NCBI RefSeq assembly: GCF_001625215.2
Contig: NC_030385.2
Coordinates: 1,295,135 to 1,359,134, forward strand
DNA: 64,000 nucleotides
Source: Daucus carota subsp. sativus
Lineage: Eukaryota > Streptophyta > Magnoliopsida > Apiales > Apiaceae
Direction of reading: 5' to 3'
The notes under the pieces were generated by a model. The model saw only the letters and a list, made by a program, of their open reading frames with translations, had not been told where the DNA came from and searched no databases. Of this stretch, positions 55,475 through 64,000 are shown piece by piece; the first letter of the stretch is position 1, and the number at the start of each line of letters is the position of its first letter. The translations under genes were made by a program, and so were the position numbers.

Positions 55475-56644
55475 AAGTATAGGCTGATCTTTAGATGAGC
55501 CTTTGAACTGTCTTGGATTTCGGCCTGTTTTATAATTTGATTTAAAAAATAAAATTTTCAAATCTTTTCCTTTTTGCCTCCCTCTATCTTTATTTATTTA
55601 TCACAAGGGAGAAGCTCTGTCATTTGCCAACCCTTTATCATGTCTTTCTCTCTAATATTTATAACTGAACTCATAGGCTTCTTCTGTCTTTGGGCTGGAT
55701 TGTGACCTCACATTGAGTCCCTCCTGGAAGAGTGCAGATCTTTAGATGTGCAGTCCAATCTTTAGTCTTTGGGTAAATGAACCATTGTAAGGCTTTGCAT
55801 GCCCTTTAAAGGATCCTCGACGAGCTAGTGAAGCGATTTAGTGAAGAGGCAGACAATTTTTTCCACTTGGTTCATCGGTTCAATATTTCAGCACTTCTAT
55901 CTTCACCCTTCTTTCTGAAAAATGTCTTTGTCATCTCAAATTTTAGGCAGTTTGATGAGTTTTCATTTGTTTCCTGTTGACATATACATCGCGTATTTTT
56001 TCTGAAAATTTCAGTGCTTCATCGGTTTACTATTTCAACTGAAGCCGCTGAAGCGATGAGGCTGATCATTGAATCATTTTAGCGTCGGCTTCCTTGAGGC
56101 CTCCCGGAAGTATGCAGATCTTTAGATGTGCTTTTCAAAAAAGAGTACTGTTTCATAACCTTGGAAGTCATTGACGACTAGGGCTTCGGACGTTTGAGGA
56201 GCCGTGAAAGGAGGCAGAGGCGCTGAAGCGAAGAGGCCATTTGACGTAACTGAAGCTGTTGAAATAATGAACTAGAGCCGCTGAAGCGATGAGGCTGATC
56301 ATTGAACCATTTTAGATGTATGCATATCTTTAGATATGCATTCCAATATAAAAAGAGTAACGTTTCAGCTGTTGTTGACAGAGATTGGAAATGTCATCGT
56401 CATGATGGAGAGGAGTACTCATGTCATCATCACAAGGAGTCTAAATATGTGATGAAGCCTCGATTTGAAGAGGCGGTGAAGATATCTCTTTCTGGGATTT
56501 ATTTTTTCTTGAATTTCATTGAGGTCTCCACAACGTGACTTGGTGAAGTGTTTATCCACTGTAATATCATCGTCTAAGAGAGCTCTTAGAGTCCAAGAGT
56601 TGGACGCTCCAAGAATTGTAATTTGTATTGAAGGATACGTCAAA

Positions 56645-56829
56645 AACATGTCGTTTAAGAATTTGTAGCTTGTATTGAAGAATTGTAATTTGTATTGAAG
56701 AATTGTAATTTGTAATTTGTATTGAAGAATTGTAATTTGTAATTTGTATTGAAGAATTGTAATTTGTAATTTGTATTGAAGAATTGTAATTTGTAATTTG
56801 TAATTTGTAATTTGTATTGAAGAATTGTA
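56645..56829. repeat. 27-bp minisatellite within the retrotransposon
   Basis: Units of GAAGAATTGTAATTTGTAAT plus TTGTATT repeat about six times. Nested 9-bp AATTTGTAA subunits expand the last copy. It lies in the noncoding interior between gag and PPT. Confidence 0.85.
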
Positions 56830-56973
56830 ATTGGACGCTCAAAGAGCAATTAAGCATGTTCCAAGAGTTGTATTTAAAGACGCTGCGCAAGTAGGACGCC
56901 TTACAAGCGGGACGCCTCACAATCGAGACGCCTCACAGGCATGGCACCTCACAGAGGAGCGCTTTAAAAATTT

Positions 56974-57121
56974 GGACGCTCAAGGAGCAATTAATAATGC
57001 TTCAATAATCGGACGCTCAAAGAGCAATTAGTAATGCTTCAAAAATTGGACGCTCAAAGAGCAATTGATAAAGTTTCAAAAATTGGACGCTCAAAAAGCA
57101 ATTAATAATGCTCCAAGAGCT
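56974..57121. repeat. 37-bp tandem repeat within the retrotransposon
   Basis: Units starting GGACGCTCAAAGAGCAATTA begin at 56974, 57011, 57048 and 57085, an exact 37-bp period. A related unit starts at about 56833. Related CGCTTCACA-type short units continue to about 57210. Confidence 0.85.
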
Positions 57122-57630
57122 GTTAAGGATGCTTCGGGAACGCTTCACAGAGAAATGCTTCACAGGAAGCACGCTTCACAGATGGGACGCTTCACAAGCT
57201 GGATTTAACAACGCTTTAGGCTCTGACTTTTAAGGATGCTCCGTGAGTTAATTTTAAAACACTGATGAGCTGGTGAACTGATGAACTTCACGAGGTCTGT
57301 TAAGTTTTTTGGTTCAACAGTTTGCGAGAATGAGACACATGTCGGATCTCTGATCTTGGGGCGCGTAGTTCAGCCGCTGCGATGGCACATAGCTCCACAA
57401 TATTGACAAAAGTTGAAGTCGTCGGGAACGGAGAACAAATTGTTCACGCCTATCTCAACAAACTGCACGTTGAGTGACGCCTCAACATCACTTCCGACGA
57501 GTTAAAGCTGATCAGAGTATTTGCAACTATCTGAACAGCGCCGTTCGGCGGTCACAGCTCCGATTTTTTTGTCTATTGTAGAGATGAAAAGTCTATGTGT
57601 GTGTTTTACAGATCTGAAAATTTTCTCGAT

Positions 57631-58638
57631 CTAGCACTCTCGTCTTCCTCGCTTTCCATTGCCAGAAAACCTCGTCCTGAATTTCGTTTTCAGCGCTTGC
57701 CACAACTCTATGGAGCGAGGCGGCAAGTTGTTGAACCATTCAAGCGCTGTACTCTTGAGGCACGTACAATAGAAACAACACCTTGCTATTTCAGTGTGTC
57801 CAAAAAAGCTCATTCTTGCATCGAACATATTGATGAAGTCCAACGGATCAGTGGTTCCATCGAACTGCTCAATCGAGGGTATTTTCAAATGCCTATCTAT
57901 TTTCGCATTCTCAATATCCTCCGATAATGGACTATCACCGGGGACCTCTAAGCCTCCAGACCGCGTCTTCACTAATTCCTTGAGAGCCGTTATTTTGGCT
58001 CACAACTTCACCACTTCTGACGAATGACCTTTACTTGAGCAATCCTTCTTCAATTCCTCATGCTCCGAACAATCATCTGCAGATGCTTTCTTCTTGCGTC
58101 AAAACGAGCTATACGAGCCAACCGAATCCTCCCTTCTAGAGCGTTCACTATACGCTAAACCTCGAAAGGAGGGTTCGTAATCCTCTGTTGGATACTCGGA
58201 TGAAGCAACATGCTCATCCTTCTTTTCGCAAATTTCTTCCCATTTCTCAGCCGCATGCCTCTACTTCATCTGAAACTCTATCCATCTCCGGTCGCGGTCA
58301 AGGGCGTCAAGTTCGCTCTTGATCGCTTCACGGTTCAACTGCTCTCTGTTTTCAATCGCTTGCCTCTTCGCTTTGAGTTTTTCTAAGTGCAACCTCGCGT
58401 CACTGGTTAAAACCCTCTTGCCCTGCGGTGTTTCTACTAGTGTGCGTGCACGGCGATATCGCTTACCCCGTCCGCCAGTTGGATCTGAGTGAGCCGGACC
58501 ACCGCGAGATTCACCTCCTCCTTCATTTTCAAACAACTTTTTTGGTCCAAACTTGTATGCTCTGGTTTTTCTTTCCTGGTTCACGAATACCTCACGTGTT
58601 TTTGGAACTTGATTTGTCTCGTTTACCTCCTCCGCCAT
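57631..58638 (-). pseudogene. gag-like gene of the retrotransposon, with three in-frame stops
   Basis: A single frame runs from the ATG at 58638 to the stop at 57631. It is broken by stops at 58261-58263 (TAG), 58099-58101 (TGA) and 58000-58002 (TGA). The first part is charged and coiled-coil-like. The last part (57631-57972) carries a Gypsy Retrotrans_gag-like region with FDGTTDPLDFINMF and ALEWFNNLPPRSIELWQ. No zinc knuckle was seen. The three stops without frameshifts suggest the mutations arose in a lineage amplified despite them, or by C-to-T decay. Confidence 0.8.
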
Positions 58639-58648
58639 GGCAGATTCT

Positions 58649-58668
58649 CCCCTCCTTCTAGCGCCAAA
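58649..58668 (-). other. Primer binding site region of the retrotransposon
   Basis: Directly after the 5' LTR the minus strand reads TTTGGCGCTAGAAGGAGGGG. The TGG two bases in pairs with a tRNA CCA end, and about 18 nt could pair with a tRNA 3' end. The tRNA identity was not determined. Confidence 0.7.
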
Positions 58669-58860
58669 TGCTGGAACAGTATATATATATACGTATATTA
58701 CAGAATGTATATCACTAGTCTATTCTCAGATTTCCAGTCCCCTTCCTCTGTGTTAGCACCTCTGTATTTATAGGGCCTTTAGCACGTGACTTGCGCATGC
58801 TTGTTATCTGGACTTGTTCCTCCTTGGGCCGTTCTTATACTTCTGGGCCAAGGCCCAACA
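58669..58860 (-). repeat. 5' LTR (192 bp)
   Basis: In element orientation it starts TGTTGGGCCTTGGCCCAGAA and ends CTGTTCCAGCA. I read it as identical to 55269-55460 over all 192 bp. It abuts the target duplication at 58861-58865 and the primer binding site on the other side. Confidence 0.93.
58765..58773 (-). promoter_or_regulatory. TATA-like box in the 5' LTR
   Basis: On the minus strand the LTR contains CCCTATAAATACAGAGG, a good plant TATA box. It is placed to drive transcription of the element. The same box in the outer 3' LTR copies could start transcripts into the remaining BAC2 3' exon. Confidence 0.5.
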
Positions 58861-60575
58861 CATATGTCAAAAAGTAGGCACCATACGAAGGAGCATCTCT
58901 TAGTACTGTGATGGTAAAACCTCGATAGATTCCCCGTAGCCCTTCCGCCCTGTATATGCCTTTGGCAACACTAGTAGGACCCTCAAGCTTCTGTACTTGT
59001 ACAGCCTTGTTAGGGTCATTCCCCTGCAACTGTATTCGAATTTTAACAAGTTCAACAGGTGCCAGTATTAAGCTTTGTATGGCACCAGTTCCGAATCCTC
59101 CCAGCAAAACTCCTTTGTAAGACGGAGGGTCTGTGGGGTGAACTGATGAGTCACACGCTCGTGATAGCAGTGCATATGTCTGGAAAACCAACGCATTCTG
59201 CACTGGCAAATATTATTATCAATCAAGTTTAACTGCATCAAGTGAATACGTTTTTGGCAATATAATACAATTTAAGAAACAGAGACTACTTATTTGGTTA
59301 ACAACACAATGTATAATCTCTATTTAATTATCGTAAGGCGGCAAGGAGGCTATAATTGGAGTCTTTTGTCTACGACTATATGACTGAGGCCTTCAGCCTG
59401 TAGATTTTGTTCTATGCTTTGATAATTTAGATGATAAACTCTCTCTAGGATGCTCTTTTTGAACGTTCTTCCTTGTTTAGGTATGGGCCGAACATATCTG
59501 TATGTGTAGGCCACAAGGGGGCAATGCAGGAGTCTCACACAATACAGCCGAAAATTACCAATCAATCTCAAAAGCGAAAGGTCCATAATTTGAACTTTGG
59601 GATCATCTCGAGAATAATATATGCAACTGCTAAAGAGAAACATTTCTGAAATAATACTATATAAAAGGTTCATAAACAAATGGTGTTAAGTTACTACTCC
59701 AAGACCTTAAATTGGACACTGAAGTTGAACAATGTCCTACAGGTGATCCGCTATGATATACTGACCACTGGTTCAATCCCTAAAACAGGTTTTTTTGAGT
59801 AAGTTGGCGTATCAACATCAGACCTTAGTAACATACAGTATCAATTTATTCTCCCATTACGTTAAGATTATTGGAACACAATTACTTCTAAAAAGGGGGT
59901 GATCCTAATTCCTAATGACAGCTGCTCTTAACATGTCATACAATATGTAATTAGTACTTAGACACTCATGTTAATCACGAAAAGTACTTAGACACTCATG
60001 TTAATTCTCACTAAGATTCAAGCTCCTGCCCTTAACCTCTTGTTTGATCACTTTTAAACAGAAATGTTCCACACCTCTCCCCTCTCCCTAAGTCATCACC
60101 AATCACCCCAACATAATCTTATATTATTAAACATCCCTCTCAATCGTACGGAATTCTGATACCATGTTAAGTAACCGGCCAACAACATCTTTTATTTTTC
60201 ACACAGATCATCCTAGTCACGAACAACTTATACTATCTTCCTAAATTCAATGAAATTAGAGAGGCAAAAATCAGCAAATCACCATCTAACATAAAGGATC
60301 ATGCAATATAAATCAGTTTTATTCTAAAAAACAACCTGAATAGTAACAGAAGCCAAGGGTGCACCCATGCCTCTGTACAGACCATTAAGACCATCTTTCT
60401 CAACAACATTCCTGAAGATACTCAGCGCCGTCCTGGACCCACCACCACCTTGCTGCTGCCGTATCCTCACCGTGTCTAGCGGATATCCGGACACTATTCC
60501 GGCGACCCCACCAAACCCTCCGGCCACAAACTCTTTCCCCCAGCTATTGGCAAGAAACTCCGGCCAAAAATCCAT

Positions 60576-63500
60576 TCCTACCCTATATGTATTTATCTAT
60601 CTTTTTGCTATTGTCATATGTTTTTTTTATCAAGACAGCTATATTTTCGCGGGGTTTGCGAGAATCTCGCTGGTCTTTGTGGCTGGGATTCTTCAGATGT
60701 GGAGATACTACATAATTGTAGCTAGAGTAGGAGTCTTTTTATTTGTCCTAAGATGGTTAAAAATGGATGAGAAGGTGATAAGTTATTTGAAGTTGCACAT
60801 AAAGGAGATGAGGTGTTGGTAAGAAAGAAGAGCTATCACGATACTGTGTTTCTGGTTATGTCCGATTTATAATCCCACATGTCATCGTTTCTATAATTGA
60901 TATTTAGCTTAAATATCAAATACGAGAGTGAAGGGTGCCTAACAATTAACTAAAAATAAAACCAGTTCGAGTGAGTCAAATTTTTCGTGACTTATTTGAA
61001 TTCCGCGTATTCGGCCGGTAGTATATTTTGGGCTGTTGGATAATTAAGTTGGACATCGACAAACCTGCACACAAGGTTTAGGTTTGGAGCAACTCTAATA
61101 GCAATCATTTATTCATAAATACAGTATTAAATAGATGATAGCCTGAAATCTTTTGTTCATAAATATTAAATAAATGATGCCTAAAAATTATTTAGATAAC
61201 GATTAAGAATTTTGAGATGTGCTAATGATTCAGGGTATCATTTTTTAAGATACATTACATAAATGTAAGTTTTAGGAGCACATTTAGGTAACTCATTGGA
61301 CTTACTCTTAGAGGATCTTTCCGGTTTGGGGAGAGAAGCAGGAGCTACTTCTTGCTTCCTTTTCTTGACCGGTTTGTCTAAATAAGTAAGAAGATCAAAT
61401 TTTTCCGATAATGTTAATGTCTACTCCCTTTAGTCCGGTCCGGACATTTGACTTTTTATCGATAACAAATCGATATTTTTGTAATTTTTTTCTAAATAAA
61501 AATATAACATAAACATTTTTATTTAAAAGAAAAAAATTTAAAAAAAATAACTAATTTTAAACATTTGATCAAATCTCCTAAAAATATATGTAAAAATCAA
61601 ACGCCTTATATAATTGACTAAAGTAAGTGTTTTTATGTCAGGGTATCAAATTGCAAGACCCCAACGGTGCCAGAAGCGAAGCCACCGGCCCACCGCCGAC
61701 CCATGCTATTTTGCGGGGACTGCAACTGTTCTGTGACTGGTACTCCATTAAAAGAAAAGTCCAACGAAATTCTCGGGGAGTGGGCACAAGTAGGTTCCTA
61801 CGTAAACCATTTTTAACGTGCATACGCAACAAACTTTCAGATGCAACGGGATTCAGGCCCTGCTCCTTTTACCTTTCCCAGCAAAATTAGCAACAAAATA
61901 AAACATTTAATCGCAAAAATTCTTAAAAAGTTATTCCGAAACCACAAATGAGGATCAAGATGAAATAAGTATATAAATTTAAATGAATGATCGTAACGCT
62001 AAAATACGTAAGTGAGCCGAAAATTTGGAAAAAGAATTACTACATGCATCCATTCAAAATGATAGGCGGTTTATATTTTGGAAAATGTTAGATATATAAA
62101 AAAAAAATCCTAAAATTTCAAAAATTTCACATGTCTATCTTCTAATGGATATCGAGACAATAAATAGACATTGACTCCGGAACAATTACATTAACCTCAC
62201 TAATATAATCATCCCAAATTGGTACGACGTCTACTTGGCAGCATTTTTAGAAAATTAATTTAGGATAGCCAACATTGTCTCTAGTTTTTTTGCACGCATT
62301 TGAGATGTCAAAAAAAAAGTATTTTTATATATTATATTTCAATTTTTTGAATAAAATTAGATGTTAAACCTCCTTTTAGAAAAAGAAATATCTTAAAATA
62401 ATATATAATTTCTTTTATATCTCGAATTATGTGAAAAAATTAAAATAATTATTATTTGGAATGAACGAAGGATATTAGAATGTCATGCAATTCATGTTTA
62501 GGTGTTAGATGCGTATGTTTACGATTGACATCATCTCAAAATTTCCAAGCAACTCGCGTATCTGTAATCTGTAATAAGAGAATAGGAGCATGTGACTGAT
62601 CATAATTTAAAATTGCGATATCACAATCTATAGCGTCACCGAAAAGAAAATCATAGTGCGTCCTATCCAATATCCATAAATACATTTTTATAAGAAAGAA
62701 ATGCCGTGTCACATCGCATTTGCCCCTCGTTTGATATGACAACCTAGTATAAGAATATATACATCCATTAATATTAAACATGTCGGGTGGAATATACTCC
62801 AACGTTGATTATCAGGGTTATGTATACGTGCAATCATTCATTCACAAATCAAATAATATTACTCCCTCCGTCCCCCTCAATTGTTTACATTGGAGGGGGA
62901 CACGGAGACCAAGACAATGTATGAAAAATGAGTAAAGTTAGATGAAAAGTGGGTAAAGTGGTAGGAACTACCAATATTTAATAATAGATTTGAGATAGTG
63001 GAGGAAAATAGTGGGTGTGATAGTAGTTTTTATTGTTAAATATGAGATAGTAGAGGAAGATAGTGGGTGTAATGATGAGAAAAATTTACTATTTATAGTA
63101 ATGTAAAGAAATGAGAGGGACATCCCAAAATAGTAACGGTAAAGAAATGAGAGGGACAGAGGGAGTATTCATTTAAAATACAGATATTTTATTCATTCAA
63201 ATTAATCACATATATTATTCACATATTAATCGTTCAGATTTATCAAATAACTCATTATAAATAAATCAGGGCCGAGCCCTCACTCATTTCCACTTTTCAT
63301 AAGCCTAGTTCCTCCCATTTAGGCTTTGCCTTTAAACGGGCACATTACAGTAAGAAAGAGTCCACAAAGTTAAATTGGATATGATACGGGCTGACAACAT
63401 CAAAGCTTATGATTTTGGGCTCAAAGAAGCCGAAAAGTATTTAAATTGGGCTTTACAGAATATGAAAAGAGCAACGAACCATGAAACAGACCATTATAAA

Positions 63501-64000
63501 ACTCACGCAGAAACATCTTTTTCAAAGAAACAAAAGAAAGTGAAGTTGAATATTTGTATATTGCTAAATTTACATGTACCTAATTATTTGACTAATTTTT
63601 CCAAATATGATATTAATATTTTATTTCTTGTTTAATATAAATAAACAAGTCATCTGATAATGAATGTCCATTGTCCGATATTAGTTTTTCAAGTTGAGAA
63701 ATGTGTAACCGAAGAGCCTTGAAATAAATAATAAGAAATCTTATTTTTCATAAATAAAAACTTATTTTTGAAAAAAATACATAAAATCCTATTTTTACTG
63801 AAATAGAATCTTATTTTTTTTAATTAAATCTCTTCATATTTATATCCAAAAAATTATAAAAAAAATACTTCCCTTAAAAGAATGTTAAATACTTATTTCT
63901 CATCTAAGTGGTTACCAAACAGGGCCGATGAATATTGAAGTCGAGAAATCAAGAAATGTTTAACCGACTAGCAGTCTAGCATTGAAATAAATAATACAAG
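60576..64000. other. BAC2 upstream region and gene-free right end
   Basis: The first few hundred bases are the BAC2 promoter and 5' UTR. Pieces of the hAT-like family occur near 61310-61400. A less AT-rich segment at about 61640-61860 shows no recognisable coding. A Stowaway MITE lies at 62862-63165. An open frame at 63375-63635 (86 codons, charged N-terminus) has no family I know and no supporting context, so I do not call it a gene. Confidence 0.5.
62862..63165. mobile_element. Stowaway MITE (Tc1/Mariner)
   Basis: A 304-bp element bounded by TA. The left end is CTCCCTCCGTCCCCCTCAAT and the right end is AAATGAGAGGGACAGAGGGAG. The interior contains an AGATAGTGGAGGAAAATAGT-like unit in two copies. 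It has no coding capacity. Confidence 0.8.

Larger units (their letters stand above)
55074..58860 (-). mobile_element. Non-autonomous gag-only LTR retrotransposon with an extra tandem LTR
   Basis: A 3787-bp element flanked by the 5-bp duplication CATAT (55069-55073 and 58861-58865). It lies in the same orientation as BAC2. On the minus strand the order is 5' LTR 58669-58860, PBS at 58649-58668, gag remnant 58638-57631, a long repeat-rich noncoding interior, PPT at 55461-55474, 3' LTR 55269-55460, then a second LTR 55074-55264. The LTRs begin TG and end CA in the minus orientation. No protease, reverse transcriptase, RNase H or integrase is present, so it depends on a partner element. Short LTRs plus gag only fit the TR-GAG type of non-autonomous element. 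The gag resembles Gypsy-type Retrotrans_gag. Confidence 0.9.
54698..60575 (-). pseudogene. BAC2: Mitochondrial basic amino acid carrier (BAC2 type), coding exon split by an LTR retrotransposon
   Basis: SLC25-family inner-membrane carrier for arginine, lysine and ornithine-type substrates, used in arginine breakdown in stress. Exon 1 is 60336-60575 (80 aa, starts MDFWPEFLANSWGKEFVAGG). Exon 2 starts at 59197 and reads to 58861, ending in GAYFLTY (residue 192). After a 3787-bp insertion, coding resumes as EFVREQLHPGCRK from 55068 and ends at the stop 54698-54700. Carrier signatures PLDTVR (32-37) and PVELVK (127-132) precede the insertion; the third, PLDVVK, and its two helices lie beyond it. 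Arabidopsis BAC2 is continuous across TYEYVRE, so there is no natural intron at this point. Translation now runs 9 codons into the LTR and stops, giving a protein without the third repeat. Without the insertion the frame would be intact (about 315 aa). The call is sure for the family and the disruption. Whether splicing removes the insert is unknown. Confidence 0.93.

Noticed and set aside
56567..56920. 117-codon minus-strand frame rich in Asn/Tyr/Gln repeats
   Set aside because: It is a translation of the 27-bp minisatellite of the retrotransposon; the period is a multiple of three, so it stays open by chance.
63375..63635. 86-codon frame at the right end
   Set aside because: No recognisable domain, no splice or promoter context and an AT-rich second half; not supported as a gene.

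Overview
The window is nuclear DNA of a flowering plant, almost certainly a eudicot. It has AT-rich intergenic sequence, many short phase-conserved introns with GT/AG borders, plant-only gene families, a nuclear gene for a plastid ribosomal protein, and a dense load of plant MITEs, LTR and LINE debris. I could not fix the species. All gene models below were built by reading splice junctions by eye. Lengths agree with the Arabidopsis relatives as I remember them.

Layout. 125-10522 (-) is a complete 19-exon golgin candidate 5 gene (955 aa). 10523-20658 is a 10 kb gene-free stretch with MITEs, a Helitron-like end and small tandem repeats. 20659-24755 (+) is a complete 11-exon HD-ZIP IV homeobox gene of the GLABRA2 type (748 aa). 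26064-26501 (-) is the intronless gene for plastid ribosomal protein S17, with a 762-bp foldback transposon sitting 64 bp upstream of its ATG. 27991-28864 is an internally deleted LINE-like retro-insertion with a poly(A) tail and a perfect 17-bp target-site duplication. 28989-30396 and 31236-33013 (+) are two tandem hydroxy(phenyl)pyruvate reductase genes. 34045-34425 (-) is an LC8-type dynein light chain. 37282-38849 (+) is a companion-of-cellulose-synthase/LEA_2-type membrane protein. 39184-40620 (-) is a broken PERK-type receptor kinase. 41842-49617 (-) is a complete 12-exon kinesin-13B-type gene (698 aa). 54698-60575 (-) is a mitochondrial basic amino acid carrier (BAC2 type) whose second coding exon is split by a 3787-bp LTR retrotransposon.

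The most striking object is that insertion. It has 192-bp LTRs that I read as identical, a 5-bp target-site duplication, a clear PBS and PPT, a gag-only interior carrying in-frame stops, and a third LTR joined in tandem at one end. It makes the carrier reading frame stop 9 codons past the junction and removes the third carrier repeat. Identical LTRs point to a recent event, so an intact allele may exist in other accessions.

The order GC5 - GL2 - RPS17 - HPR2 - BAC2 matches the Arabidopsis block At1g79830/840/850/870/900 (locus numbers from memory). The locus is therefore an old conserved block opened up by other genes (LC8, CC-like, PERK remnant, KIN13B) and by transposons. The genes are not functionally linked. 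They cover Golgi tethering, epidermal cell fate, plastid translation, photorespiratory or phenylpropanoid 2-oxoacid reduction, dynein-type light chain, cell-wall synthesis, microtubule depolymerisation and mitochondrial arginine transport.
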